Shown here one piece after another: positions 34,944 through 44,597 of a stretch of DNA of 64,000 nucleotides; the stretch's first letter is position 1; every line of letters starts with the position of its first letter. The notes under the pieces were generated by a model. The model worked only from the letters and a program-made list of their open reading frames with translations, searched no databases and had not been told where the DNA came from. Source of the stretch: Pseudoxanthomonas sp. F37 (GTDB lineage Bacteria; Pseudomonadota; Gammaproteobacteria; Xanthomonadales; Xanthomonadaceae); NCBI RefSeq assembly GCF_022965755.1, contig NZ_CP095187.1:496001-560000 (forward strand), read 5' to 3'. A program made the position numbers and the translations under genes.

Positions 34944-36257
34944 ATGCCGCCGCGCGACGGCAGGAAGATCGGCTTCTGGACCTGCACCGCGCTGGTGGTG
35001 GGCAACACCATCGGCATGGGCATCTTCGTGCTGCCGGCATCGCTGGCGCCGCTGGGCTACAACGCGCTGCTGGGCTGGGGCATCACCGTACTCGGTTGCC
35101 TCGCGCTGGCGCGCGTGCTGGCGCGGCTGGCGCGCCTGCTGCCGCAGGCCGACGGACCGTATGGCTACGTGCAGGCGACGCTGGGTGGCCTGCCGGCCTA
35201 CGCGGTGCTGTGGTCGTACTGGGTATCGAACTGGATCACGCTCGCCGCGCTCGCCACCGGCGTGGTCGGCTACGCGGCGGCGATCTTCCCGGCGCTGGCG
35301 CGCGTGCCGGCCGCCGTGCTGAGCCTGTGCACGCTGTGGCTGTTCGTGGGCATCAACCTGTTCGGGGTGCGCAGCGGCGGCCGCGTCCAGGTGGCGACCA
35401 CGGTGATGAAACTGCTGCCGATGCTGGCCGTGGCCGTTCTGGGCGCATGGACGCTGGTGGACTCGCCGGCATCGTTCGGCGCGCATCCGCCTGCCAGGCC
35501 GGTCAGCCTGGGCGATGCGATGGCGGCATCCACGCTGGCGTTGTTCGCGATGCTGGGCATCGAGTCGGCGACCATCCCCGCCGCGAAGGTCGAGGACCCC
35601 GGGCGCACCATACCCCGCGCCACGCTGATCGGGACCTTCATCACCGCCGCCATCTACCTGGTGGTGTCCGCCGTGCCGTTGCTGTTGCTGCCACACGCGG
35701 AACTGGCCGGGTCCAGCGCGCCGTTCGCGCTGGTGATGGAGCGTTTCGCCGGCGAAGGAACCGGGCGCTGGATCGCGTTGTTCGTCCTTGTCAGCGGCCT
35801 GGGCGCATTGAATGGCTGGACGCTGCTGAGCGGCGAGATGATGCGCACCATGGCCGACAACGGCACGATGCCGAAGGTGTTCGCACGGGCCAATCGATTC
35901 GGCGCGCCCACCGGCGCCCTGGTGCTGACGGCCCTGCTGGCCAGTGCCATGGTGTTGATGAACTACAGCGAGTCCGCGGTGGCGGGCTTCACCTTCCTCA
36001 GCACGGTGGTGACGGCCGCCAACCTGCCGCTGTACCTGGGCTGCTCGCTCGCCCTCGGCGTGCTGTGGTGGCGCGGCCGGCGCGACACCGGGCGCGACCT
36101 GCTGGTGGCGGCCGTGCTGGGCGCGGCCTATACGGTGTTCGCCTTCATCGGCATGGGCGCGCAGCCGTTCTGGCTGGCGCTGGCGCTGATGGCCGCCGGC
36201 CTGCCGTCGTACTTCCTGCTGCGCCGTCGCCACGGCCGGGTCGTGCAGGATGCGTGA
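34944..36257 (+). CDS. APC-family amino acid permease
   Basis: 437-aa inner-membrane transporter with about twelve helices. The opening GFWTCTALVVGNTIGMGIFVLPASLAPLG carries the substrate-binding glycine-rich break of the first helix; FAMLGIESATIPAAKVEDPGRTIPRAT is the typical APC helix-6 region. It is of the YjeH/arginine-agmatine-antiporter-like group. Its position between a periplasmic amidohydrolase and a demethylase suggests import of the hydrolysed amino acid or amine. It overlaps the next gene by 8 bp. Confidence 0.9.
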   Translation: MPPRDGRKIGFWTCTALVVGNTIGMGIFVLPASLAPLGYNALLGWGITVLGCLALARVLARLARLLPQADGPYGYVQATLGGLPAYAVLWSYWVSNWITLAALATGVVGYAAAIFPALARVPAAVLSLCTLWLFVGINLFGVRSGGRVQVATTVMKLLPMLAVAVLGAWTLVDSPASFGAHPPARPVSLGDAMAASTLALFAMLGIESATIPAAKVEDPGRTIPRATLIGTFITAAIYLVVSAVPLLLLPHAELAGSSAPFALVMERFAGEGTGRWIALFVLVSGLGALNGWTLLSGEMMRTMADNGTMPKVFARANRFGAPTGALVLTALLASAMVLMNYSESAVAGFTFLSTVVTAANLPLYLGCSLALGVLWWRGRRDTGRDLLVAAVLGAAYTVFAFIGMGAQPFWLALALMAAGLPSYFLLRRRHGRVVQDA

Positions 36258-38316
36258 CCCGCGCTACGACATCCTGTTCGAGCCGGTGCGCATCGGGCCG
36301 GTGACGACGAAGAACCGCTTCTTCCAGGTGCCGCACTGCAACGGCATGGGCCATGCGATGCCGCTGGCGCACGCGGCCATGCGCGAGGTGAAGGCCGAGG
36401 GCGGTTGGGGCGTGATCGCGACGGAGGAGTGCGAGATCCACCCCAGCAGCGACCTCACGCCGTACGTCGAGGCGCGCCTGTGGGACGACCGCGACATCCC
36501 CGCGCTCGCGCTGATGTGCGAGAAGGTGCACGCGCACGGCGCGCTGGCGGCGCTGGAGCTGTCGCACAACGGGCCGACGGCCTCCAACCTGTATTCACGC
36601 GAAGTGCTGCTGGCGCCGTCGCACCAGCCGTCCAAGTACGGCTATCCCTCGCAGGCGCGCGCGATGGACCTGCACGACATCGCCGAGTACCGCCGCTGGC
36701 ACCGCGAAGCCGCGGTGCGCGGCATGCAGGCGGGCATGGACATCATCTATGTCTACGCCGCGCACGACCTGTCGCTGCCCATGCACTTCCTGCAGAGGCG
36801 CCGCAACCAGCGCAGCGACGCCTACGGCGGCAGCCTCGAGAACCGCGTGCGCCTGTTGCGCGAGGTGCTGCAGGACACGCGCGAGGCGGTCGGCCATCGC
36901 TGCGCCGTGGCGCTGCGCTTCGCCACGGAGGAACTGCTGGGGCCGGGTGGCGTGGAGCGGGCCGAAGCGCAGGACATCGTCGGCATGCTGGCCGAGCTGC
37001 CCGACCTGTGGGACGTCAACCTCGCCGCCTGGTACAACGATTCGGTGCCCTCGCGCTTCGCCCGCGAAGGCGCCCAGGAACCCTTCATCGATTTCGTCCG
37101 CAGGGCGACCACCAAGCCGGTGGTCGGCGTGGGCCGTTTCACCTCGCCCGACACCATGGTCTCGCAGATCCGCCGCGGCGTGATCGACCTGATAGGCGCC
37201 GCGCGGCCGTCCATCGCCGACCCGTACCTGCCGCGCAAGATCGAGGAAGGCCGGGTCGACGACATCCGCGAATGCATCGGCTGCAATATCTGCGTCTCCG
37301 GCGACATGACGATCTCGCCGATCCGCTGCACGCAGAACCCGAGCATGGGCGAGGAATGGCGCAAGGGCTGGCATCCGGAGCGGATCGCGCCCAAGGCAAG
37401 CGACGCCCGCGTGCTGGTGGTCGGTGGCGGGCCGGCCGGCCTGGAAGCGGCGCGCGCACTGGGCCAGCGCGGCTACGAAGTCCACCTGGCCGAAGCCCGG
37501 CGCGAACTGGGCGGGCGGGTGACGCGCGAGGCGCGCCTGCCGGGGCTGGCCGAATGGGCACGCGTGCGCGACTGGCGGCTCGGACAGATCGGCAAGCTGG
37601 CCAACGTCAGCACCTACCTCGACTCCGCGCTCACGGCGCAGGACGTGCTCGATTTCGGCGCCGACCATGTGGTCGTCGCCACCGGCTGCCATTGGCGGCG
37701 GGACGGCTTCGGGCGCAGCCATGGGCTGGGCATCGCCGACTTCGCCGACAACCCGCGGGTGTTCACCCCGGACGACCTGATGGACGGGCGCTGGCCCGAG
37801 GGCCGCGTGGTGGTCTACGACGACGACTACTTCTATACCGCCAGCGTCGCCGCCGAGGCGCTGCGCCTGCGCGGGTGCGAGGTCACCTGGCTTACGCCGG
37901 ACGACACCGTGGCCTCGTGGAGCGCGAACACCCTGGATTACCGCCACATCCAGTGGCGGATGGCCGAGTTCGGGGTGACGCAGTGCGTCTCGCACATGAT
38001 CGCCGGCTACACGGGCAGCGCGCTCGCGCTGGAGCAGGTGTGGAGCGGCGCGGCTTCGTCGCTGGCGTGCGACGCGGTCGTGGTGGTCACGGCCCGCCTG
38101 CCCGACGATGCGCTCTTCCAGGCGTTGAAGGCACGCGAGGCGGAATGGGCGGATGCGGGCATCCGCAGCGTGTCCTGCATCGGCGATGCGCTGGCGCCGG
38201 GGCTGATCGCGCACGCGGTATATGCCGGCCACCGGTACGCGCAGGAACTGGATGCCCCGAAGCACGACGGGGTGCCGTTCAAGCGCCACTTCCATCACGA
38301 CACGCCGATGGCATGA
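36250..38316 (+). CDS. Trimethylamine-dehydrogenase-like flavoprotein (probable N-demethylase)
   Basis: 688-aa protein of the TMADH / dimethylglycine-demethylase (DgcA) / N-methylproline-demethylase (HpbA) family. An N-terminal FMN TIM barrel starts DPRYDILFEPVRIGP. The Cys that holds 6-S-cysteinyl-FMN in TMADH is kept (VPHCNGMG, Cys30). The 4Fe-4S motif is CIGCNICVSGDMTISPIRC, and the C-terminal NAD/FAD-type fold begins ARVLVVGGGPAGLEAARAL. From memory of TMADH, Tyr60 appears replaced (ATEECEI) and the Trp after the cluster is missing, so the substrate is probably not trimethylamine. It ends 3 bp from the convergent GH43 gene. Confidence 0.88.
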   Translation: MRDPRYDILFEPVRIGPVTTKNRFFQVPHCNGMGHAMPLAHAAMREVKAEGGWGVIATEECEIHPSSDLTPYVEARLWDDRDIPALALMCEKVHAHGALAALELSHNGPTASNLYSREVLLAPSHQPSKYGYPSQARAMDLHDIAEYRRWHREAAVRGMQAGMDIIYVYAAHDLSLPMHFLQRRRNQRSDAYGGSLENRVRLLREVLQDTREAVGHRCAVALRFATEELLGPGGVERAEAQDIVGMLAELPDLWDVNLAAWYNDSVPSRFAREGAQEPFIDFVRRATTKPVVGVGRFTSPDTMVSQIRRGVIDLIGAARPSIADPYLPRKIEEGRVDDIRECIGCNICVSGDMTISPIRCTQNPSMGEEWRKGWHPERIAPKASDARVLVVGGGPAGLEAARALGQRGYEVHLAEARRELGGRVTREARLPGLAEWARVRDWRLGQIGKLANVSTYLDSALTAQDVLDFGADHVVVATGCHWRRDGFGRSHGLGIADFADNPRVFTPDDLMDGRWPEGRVVVYDDDYFYTASVAAEALRLRGCEVTWLTPDDTVASWSANTLDYRHIQWRMAEFGVTQCVSHMIAGYTGSALALEQVWSGAASSLACDAVVVVTARLPDDALFQALKAREAEWADAGIRSVSCIGDALAPGLIAHAVYAGHRYAQELDAPKHDGVPFKRHFHHDTPMA

Positions 38317-38319
38317 TGC

Positions 38320-39930
38320 TCAGGCCAGGGCGCGGTAACGGAAGTCGCTGAACTCCACCGCGCCCGGGCCGGCGCTGTACAACGCCACCCGCAGGCTGAG
38401 GAAGCCGCCGAACACGTTGTGGTGCAGGCCGGAGACTTCCATCCGCGTGTCCAGGCGCTTCCAGGTGCGGCCCCCGTCGTGCGAGTGGTGCCAGGTCACC
38501 ACGTGGTGGTCATAGGTCAGGCGGATACGCACGCGCCGGGTCGGCAGGGCTTGTCGCGCCCACGCCTGCTCCTCCGCGTACTGGAACACGCGCAGTCCAT
38601 CCGCCGCGAAGCCCAGGCCGACGAAAGCCTTCGGGCTGTAGAACAGCAGCAGGCCGCCTTCGCCGCCCTCGACCAGGGTCAGCGTGACCTCGGCCTGGTA
38701 GGCGCGGTCGCCGACGATGCAGGCCAGGGGGCTGGCATCGGCAGGTGAACGGCCTGCGCCGGCCAGGCGGAGGGACTTGGCGCCATAGCGCACCCGTCGC
38801 ATCTCGTCCGGTCGCGGCGCGTGGAAGGCCCACTGCGTGCCGAGGCGGTCGCTGGAGAAATCGTCCGACAGCGCGGCGCCCGCGCTCCCCGCCCTGCCGC
38901 CGCGCGGCACCGGCAACGGCGCCGACAGATCGCCGCCGCGCGCACGGAACCAGCCATCGTCCGTCCATTCGATCGGCTCCAGCAGCGTCTGCCGGCCGAG
39001 CGTGCGATAGCCGTTCTCGTAGCCGTGGTAGACCATCCAGCTGTCGCCGGCCGGCCCCTCGACCAGGGTCGCGTGGCCGCGCGACCACCAGGGCTCGGCA
39101 TCGCTCAGCGTGCGCACCAGCGGATTGTGCGGGCAGTGCTCCCATGGCCCGTGGATCGAGCGCGAGCGCGCGGCGATCACCATGTGGCCGGTGACGGGGC
39201 CGGCGGTACCGCCGACGGCGGTGACCAGGTAGAACCAGTCGCCGCGCCGCGTCAGCTTGGGCCCTTCGGGCGCGAAGTTCTCGGTGATCCATGCATCCGG
39301 ATAGCGCCAGGGCCTGTAGGCGTTTTCGAGCGCGCCATCGGTCGCCAGGCCGTCATCGGTCAGGCGCACCTTGCGGATGCCGTTGACGAACAGGTAGCGC
39401 CGGCCGTCCTCGCCGACCGCATGGCCGGGGTCGATGCAGCCATCGATGTGCAGGTCCACCGGCGCGCTCCACGGTCCGCGGATGTCATCGGCCCAGATCG
39501 CGTGGATCTTCCACGCCTGGTCCTTCGCCAGCGCCGGCAGATAGATGAAATAGCGGTCGCCGTGCTTGCAGAGGTCGGGCGCCCACACCGTGCCCACGTG
39601 CGTGCGCAGCGCGGGGCCGAGCGGCGTCCAGGCCAGCAGGTCGGTCGAATGCCAAATCACCAGGCCGGGGTAGGCATCGAACGACGAGAACGTCATGTAG
39701 TAGTCGTCGCCGTCCTTGAGGATCGTGGGGTCGGGGCGATCGCCGGCGACGATGGGGTTGAGATAGGTGCCCTCGCCGAGGTCGGCCTTGCGCTGGCCCT
39801 CGACGCCGGTGGCGTGCGCCGGCAGCCCGGGCGCACACGGCGTGGACGCGACGGCGCGCGAGGACAGCGGCCAGCTGGCCAGGCCGGCGAGTCCGGCCTT
39901 GAACAGTGCGCGGCGCGAGGTGCCTGGCAT
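38320..39930 (-). CDS. GH43 family glycosidase with Tat-like signal
   Basis: 536-aa secreted enzyme. An SRRALFKAGLAGLASW twin-arginine-like signal opens the protein. The five-bladed GH43 propeller has the catalytic base in DRPDPTILKDGDDYYM, the pKa Asp in HIDGCIDPGHAVGE and the acid Glu in TENFAPEGPKL. A C-terminal beta-sandwich (residues about 360-536, LSDDFSSDRLGTQWAFH) resembles DUF1349/GH43_C2. The likely activity is beta-xylosidase or alpha-L-arabinofuranosidase on plant oligosaccharides. It is the last gene of the galactonate operon. Confidence 0.87.
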   Translation of the reverse strand: MPGTSRRALFKAGLAGLASWPLSSRAVASTPCAPGLPAHATGVEGQRKADLGEGTYLNPIVAGDRPDPTILKDGDDYYMTFSSFDAYPGLVIWHSTDLLAWTPLGPALRTHVGTVWAPDLCKHGDRYFIYLPALAKDQAWKIHAIWADDIRGPWSAPVDLHIDGCIDPGHAVGEDGRRYLFVNGIRKVRLTDDGLATDGALENAYRPWRYPDAWITENFAPEGPKLTRRGDWFYLVTAVGGTAGPVTGHMVIAARSRSIHGPWEHCPHNPLVRTLSDAEPWWSRGHATLVEGPAGDSWMVYHGYENGYRTLGRQTLLEPIEWTDDGWFRARGGDLSAPLPVPRGGRAGSAGAALSDDFSSDRLGTQWAFHAPRPDEMRRVRYGAKSLRLAGAGRSPADASPLACIVGDRAYQAEVTLTLVEGGEGGLLLFYSPKAFVGLGFAADGLRVFQYAEEQAWARQALPTRRVRIRLTYDHHVVTWHHSHDGGRTWKRLDTRMEVSGLHHNVFGGFLSLRVALYSAGPGAVEFSDFRYRALA

Positions 39931-39951
39931 GCGGACTCCGTGATCGCGCGG

Positions 39952-41625
39952 TCAGCGACGGACGGCGTAGAGGCCGAACGTATTGCCGATGAAGCCGCCC
40001 GCGGTCTCTACGCTCAGCAGGCTGGCATCCAGGCCGGTGGCGACGGTCTTCCAATCGCCGGCCGTCAGCGCGTACGACGCCTCCAGGCGCGGACCGTCGA
40101 CGCGGAAGCGCAGCGACACCGGGCCGTGGCCTTCATCCAGCGGAATGCGCGCCAGGCGATCGCCTTCCTTCGCCCCCTCGCGGCCGCTGCGCCGGTACAG
40201 CGACACCGCCAGCCCGCGCGCATCGCGTTCGACGCCCAGCACGTAGTGGCCGTATTCGTTCTGCAGCAGCACCAGTCCCGCCAGTTCGCCGGTGGCGGGC
40301 TCGAACGATGCGAGCGTGGTTTCCAGCGTGGCCGCGTGGTGCTGCAGCCGATGGGCGATGTAGGCCGGCTGGCCCGGCGCCGTACCGAAGGCGCCCAGCG
40401 GCATCGCGCCCGGGGTGATGGTCAGGCCGTTGCTGCCGGTGGCGTACCAGCGGCGCTGCGGCGGATGCAGTGTCATCCACGCCGGCGGCAGCGTGGGCGC
40501 GTCGAACCGCTCGGTCCACGTCATCGGTCCACTGGTCGGCAGCGGTTGCGGATTGCGCGGCAGGTCCGGACGCTTGGCGACCATCGGCACGCGTTCGCCG
40601 CGCGGCAGGATCACCGGCCAGCCGTCCTTCCAGGTGACCGGCAGCAGGAAGGTCTCGCGGCCCAGGTTGTACTGGTTGCCGCGGTACGGGCGGGTGGCCA
40701 GGAACACCGCCCACCACGTGCCGTCCTTGAGCTCCACGAACTGCGCATGGCCGGTGGAAGTAACGGGGTCGGTGCGCTTCGGGTCGAGGTCGCGCTGGGT
40801 CAACGCGGGGTTCGACGGGGACGGCTGGTAGGGGCCGGCGAGCGCGCGGCTTCGCCACACCATCTGCGCATGCTGTTCGCCGGTGCCGCCCTCGGCGGCG
40901 GTCAGGTAGTACCAGCCGTCGTGCTTGAAGATGTGGGGGCCTTCGACGTGTTCGGGATTCGTCGCCGGATCGGCGCCGCCATCCACCAGCAGGATGCGCG
41001 GGCCGACGCGTTCGCGCGTGCCGAAGTCGAAGCGCTGCAACCAGATGGCGCGATGGCCATCGTAGCGGCGCTGTCCGTCCGGCACGTCGTTGTGCACCAC
41101 CCACGCGCTGCCGTCGTCGTCGAAGAACAGCGACGGGTCGATGCCGCTGATGCCCAGCCAGATCGGGTCCGACCACGGGCCCGCGGGATGGCTGGCCGTC
41201 ACCACGAAGTTGCCACGGTCGCAGTAGAAGCAGGTGTTGGCGATGTAGAAGGTGCCATCGTGGTGGGCGAGGGTGGCGGCGAACAGGCCGCGGGTCAGTT
41301 CTTCCTTCTCGCCGTAGTTGATCTGCGAGGGACGATGGATCGCGTTGCCGACCTGATTCCATGACACCAGATCGGTGCTGTGGAAGACCGGCAGGCCGGG
41401 GAAGTAGCCGAACGTGGAGGTCACCAGGTAGAAGTCGTCGCCGACGCGGATCGCGGACGGGTCTGGGTAGAAGCCCGCCACGACCGGATTGCGGTACTCA
41501 TCCGCGCCCACCGGCGGGCCGCCATCGTCGCCGTGGTAGCGCACTTCGCTGAAGACCGCATCGCCGGCCCATGCGGGGCCGGTCATCAACCACGCCGCCA
41601 GTATCCACGCGCAGTGCTTCAGCAT
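39952..41625 (-). CDS. GH43 family beta-xylosidase/alpha-L-arabinofuranosidase (GH43_12-like)
   Basis: 557-aa secreted enzyme (signal MLKHCAWILAAWLMTGPAWA). The GH43 catalytic residues lie in YPDPSAIRVGDDFYLVTSTF (base), GISGIDPSLFFDDDG (pKa modulator) and HVEGPHIFKHDGWYYL (acid), followed by a C-terminal sandwich domain. The wide YFPGLPVFHSTDLVSW motif is typical of subfamily 12 enzymes acting on xylo- and arabino-oligosaccharides. It lies 11 bp after dgoK and 21 bp before the second GH43 gene. GH43 enzymes of this sort accompany xyloglucan loci in Xanthomonas. Confidence 0.88.
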   Translation of the reverse strand: MLKHCAWILAAWLMTGPAWAGDAVFSEVRYHGDDGGPPVGADEYRNPVVAGFYPDPSAIRVGDDFYLVTSTFGYFPGLPVFHSTDLVSWNQVGNAIHRPSQINYGEKEELTRGLFAATLAHHDGTFYIANTCFYCDRGNFVVTASHPAGPWSDPIWLGISGIDPSLFFDDDGSAWVVHNDVPDGQRRYDGHRAIWLQRFDFGTRERVGPRILLVDGGADPATNPEHVEGPHIFKHDGWYYLTAAEGGTGEQHAQMVWRSRALAGPYQPSPSNPALTQRDLDPKRTDPVTSTGHAQFVELKDGTWWAVFLATRPYRGNQYNLGRETFLLPVTWKDGWPVILPRGERVPMVAKRPDLPRNPQPLPTSGPMTWTERFDAPTLPPAWMTLHPPQRRWYATGSNGLTITPGAMPLGAFGTAPGQPAYIAHRLQHHAATLETTLASFEPATGELAGLVLLQNEYGHYVLGVERDARGLAVSLYRRSGREGAKEGDRLARIPLDEGHGPVSLRFRVDGPRLEASYALTAGDWKTVATGLDASLLSVETAGGFIGNTFGLYAVRR

Positions 41626-41636
41626 CCGGTCTTCCT

Positions 41637-42545
41637 CTAGTAGGGGGCGGTCGCGATCCGCCGGGTCCACAGCGCGTGCAGGCCGCGCGCGGACAGGTCT
41701 TCGGGATGGCGCTGCACGCCGACGCCCAGGGTCGTCAGTGCGTGCGCGTAGGAGGCCAGCAAACGGTCGTTGCCGATCAGGTGCACCTGCGCCGGGCGCG
41801 GTGCATGCGAGAGCAGACCCGATGCCCGCAGTTCGTGGCCGATCAGCAGGCCGGAGAGATACGAGGGCAATGCCGCTTCGGCGAACTGCTGGAACAGGCC
41901 CGTGGTGCGCACGCCGAACAGGTGATGGAGCAGGCCGCCGGCATCGGCGCTGCGCTTCAGGCCGGCGTCGAAGGCGTAGCCATCGAAGCGCACGTCGCCG
42001 CCCGGCATCAGCCGGCCGAGGATGCTGTGCTGGCGCAGCAGCGCGAACAGCTCGCCGGTCATCGCGGTGGCGATGCGGTGCACCTGCCCATCGCGCACCG
42101 TGACCCACTTGCTGTGGGTGCCCGGCAGGCAGACCACATGCGCCCCGCCGGGCAGGGCATCGAGCAGCGCCGCCAGCTGCGTTTCTTCGCCGCGCATCAC
42201 GTCGGGCACGCTGTCCGAGGCGATGTCGCGCAGGCCCGGTACCAGCCAGAGTGCGCGGCCATCGAAGCCCGGCGGCTGGAAGCGCTGCATGCCCAGGGCC
42301 AGCGCATGGTTGCCGGCCGGGCAGGACAGGTAGGGCATCTCGTGCCATCCGCCGCGTCCGCCCACCATGCCGCACAGCAGGATGTCGGTATCGTCCCAGC
42401 CGGCGATTTCCTGCGCGAGCACATCGCCGAAGCGGCCCGCGCACGCCAGCACGCCCTGGTCGCTGCGGCGGCGCTCCCGCACCTGGCCGTCGTCGGCCAT
42501 CCGGTACAGGCGCAGGCTGCTGGTACCCCAGTCGACGGCGATCAT
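41637..42545 (-). CDS. dgoK: 2-dehydro-3-deoxygalactonokinase
   Basis: 302-aa sugar-acid kinase phosphorylating 2-keto-3-deoxygalactonate at C6. Motifs: MIAVDWGTSSLRLYR (phosphate loop), ILLCGMVGGRGGWHEMPYL, VCLPGTHSKWV and MTGELFALLRQHSILG, all family hallmarks. The length of about 300 is normal. Its ATG overlaps the stop of the lactonase gene (ATGA). It acts between dgoD and dgoA in the pathway. Confidence 0.94.
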   Translation of the reverse strand: MIAVDWGTSSLRLYRMADDGQVRERRRSDQGVLACAGRFGDVLAQEIAGWDDTDILLCGMVGGRGGWHEMPYLSCPAGNHALALGMQRFQPPGFDGRALWLVPGLRDIASDSVPDVMRGEETQLAALLDALPGGAHVVCLPGTHSKWVTVRDGQVHRIATAMTGELFALLRQHSILGRLMPGGDVRFDGYAFDAGLKRSADAGGLLHHLFGVRTTGLFQQFAEAALPSYLSGLLIGHELRASGLLSHAPRPAQVHLIGNDRLLASYAHALTTLGVGVQRHPEDLSARGLHALWTRRIATAPY

Positions 42546-43441
42546 GGCAGGCGTACCCGGTCCGTGGCGCGCGCCAGTGCGCGCCCGGTGCGATACGCGA
42601 ACACACCGCCCGACATCGGCGCGGCGGCCAGCGAGCCCGCGTCCAGCCCGACCCGCGCGCTGGTGATGTACAGCGTGTCCTCGCGCAGGATGCAGCACGA
42701 AGGTTGCGGCGACGGTACCTTCACGATGCGTTCGATGCGGCCATCCGGCAGGTAGCGCACGACGCGCCCGGCGCCCCATTGCGCATTCCAGACGGCGCCT
42801 TCGTCATCGACGATAGAACCGTCCGGCTCCGCGCCGGGCAGATCGAGGTCGACGAAGGTGGCGATGTCCGACACCGTCGCGGTCGCCGCGTCGTAGCGGC
42901 AATGCAGGATGCGCGGCGTCACCGAGTCGCAGAAATACAGGCGCGTGCCGGTGGCGTCGAAGCAGATCGAGTTCGGGATGGCGGCGCGCGGAAGCGCGAG
43001 TTCGCGCAGGCCATGCGCCGCGGTGTACTGGTGGAAGCGGCCCGCCGGACGCCGGTCGGCGTGTTCGCTCTTGGTGCCGAACACGAAGCCGCCGTGGCGA
43101 TCCGCGCGGCCGTCGTTGACACGGGTCATCGCGTCGCCGGCCTCCACGTCGGCCAGCTTTTGCAGCGCCAGTCCGCGCGCGGACAGCTGCGCCTCCACAT
43201 CGCTGGCGTACAGCCCCTTCGCCAGGCCCAGCAGCAGGCGCCCGTCCTGGCCCAGCGCGAGGCAGCCCAGCGGGGCGGGCAGCGACCAGGTGTGCGTGTG
43301 GCCGCTGTCGGGGTCGTGCCGCCACAGCTCGGCGGCCAGGATGTCGGTCCAGTACAGCACGCGCCGGCGGTCGCACCACAGGATGCCTTCGCCCAGCGCG
43401 CAGCGGCTGTCGACGGCCAGGGTCGCCAGCGCCGCGGTCAT
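42542..43441 (-). CDS. SMP-30/gluconolactonase family sugar lactonase
   Basis: 299-aa six-bladed propeller lactonase. The metal ligands sit in LGEGILWCDRRR (Glu), the AIPNSICFDATGTRLYFCDS block (Asn) and AEPDGSIVDDEGAVWNAQWGAG (Asp). By context it opens the lactone made by a sugar dehydrogenase, giving galactonate (or arabinonate) for DgoD. It lies 4 bp after dgoD and overlaps dgoK by ATGA. Confidence 0.88.
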   Translation of the reverse strand: MTAALATLAVDSRCALGEGILWCDRRRVLYWTDILAAELWRHDPDSGHTHTWSLPAPLGCLALGQDGRLLLGLAKGLYASDVEAQLSARGLALQKLADVEAGDAMTRVNDGRADRHGGFVFGTKSEHADRRPAGRFHQYTAAHGLRELALPRAAIPNSICFDATGTRLYFCDSVTPRILHCRYDAATATVSDIATFVDLDLPGAEPDGSIVDDEGAVWNAQWGAGRVVRYLPDGRIERIVKVPSPQPSCCILREDTLYITSARVGLDAGSLAAAPMSGGVFAYRTGRALARATDRVRLP

Positions 43442-43445
43442 GGCA

Positions 43446-44597
43446 TCACCACTCGGCCACGCTGCCATCGGCATGCCGCCACACGGGGTTGCGCCAGCGC
43501 GGCGGCTGCCGGTGCGCTTCCAGCAAACGGTCCTCGTCGATCTCCACGCCCAGTCCGGGTTTGGGCAGTGCGGCGATGCTGCCGGTGCCGTCGCAGCGGA
43601 AATCCTCCTTGTTGAGCACGTAGTCCAGCAGGTCCGCGCCGGTGTTGTAGTGGATGCCGATGCTCTGTTCCTGCAGCATCGCGTTGTGCGACACGAAGTC
43701 CACCTGCAGGCACGCGGCCAGCGCGACCGGCCCCAGCGGGCAGTGCGGCGCCAGCGCCACGTCGTGCGCCTCGGCCATCGCCGCGATCTTCACGCACTCG
43801 GTGATGCCGCCGGCATGCGACAAGTCGGGCTGCAGGATCGCCAGGCCGCCTGCCGCCAGCACCGGCTTGAACTCGGCGCGCGAATACATGCGTTCGCCGG
43901 CGGCCAGCGGGATCGAGGTCGCATCGGACAGCGGGCGGTAGTACTCCCACTGCTCGGGCAGCACCGGCTCTTCGACGAACAGCGGCTTGAACGGCGCCAG
44001 TTCGCGCAGCAGCACGCGCGCCATCGGCGCGCTGACGCGGCCGTGGAAGTCGATGCCGAAGTCGACGCGGTCGCCCATCGCGTCGCGGATGGCGGCGACC
44101 TTGGCCACCGCCGCGTCGATCGCGCGCGGGCTGTCGATCAGCTTCAGTTCCTCGGTGCCGTTGAACTTGAACGTATCGAAGCCCTGGGCCTGGTAGCGCT
44201 GCATCTGCGCGACGATGTCGGCCGGACGGTCACCGCCGACCCAGCGATAGGTCTTCATGCGCTCGCGCACGCGGCCGCCGAGCAACTGGTAGACGGGCAC
44301 CCCCAGCGCCTTGCCCTTGATGTCCCACAGCGCCTGGTCGATGCCGGCGATCGCGCTCATCAGGATGGCGCCACCCCGGTAGAAGCCGCCGCGATACAGC
44401 ACCTGCCACAGGTCGTTGATGCGCGCCGGGTCTTGGCCGACCAGGTAGTCCGCCAGTTCGTGCACCGCCGCCTCCACGGTGCTGGCGCGGCCTTCGATGA
44501 CCGGCTCGCCCCAGCCGGTCACGCCCTCGTCGGTCTCCACCTTGAGGAAGAGCCAGCGCGGTGCGGCGTGGAAGGTGCTGACGCGGACGATCTTCAT
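43446..44597 (-). CDS. dgoD: D-galactonate dehydratase
   Basis: 383-aa enolase-superfamily enzyme turning D-galactonate into 2-keto-3-deoxygalactonate. It follows E. coli DgoD almost block for block: [39 protein letters not shown], the [10 protein letters not shown] and [11 protein letters not shown] metal ligands, AAGERMYSR, and [13 protein letters not shown] with APHCPLGP. Length is normal. Its ATG overlaps the dgoA stop by 4 bp. Confidence 0.96.
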   Translation of the reverse strand: MKIVRVSTFHAAPRWLFLKVETDEGVTGWGEPVIEGRASTVEAAVHELADYLVGQDPARINDLWQVLYRGGFYRGGAILMSAIAGIDQALWDIKGKALGVPVYQLLGGRVRERMKTYRWVGGDRPADIVAQMQRYQAQGFDTFKFNGTEELKLIDSPRAIDAAVAKVAAIRDAMGDRVDFGIDFHGRVSAPMARVLLRELAPFKPLFVEEPVLPEQWEYYRPLSDATSIPLAAGERMYSRAEFKPVLAAGGLAILQPDLSHAGGITECVKIAAMAEAHDVALAPHCPLGPVALAACLQVDFVSHNAMLQEQSIGIHYNTGADLLDYVLNKEDFRCDGTGSIAALPKPGLGVEIDEDRLLEAHRQPPRWRNPVWRHADGSVAEW

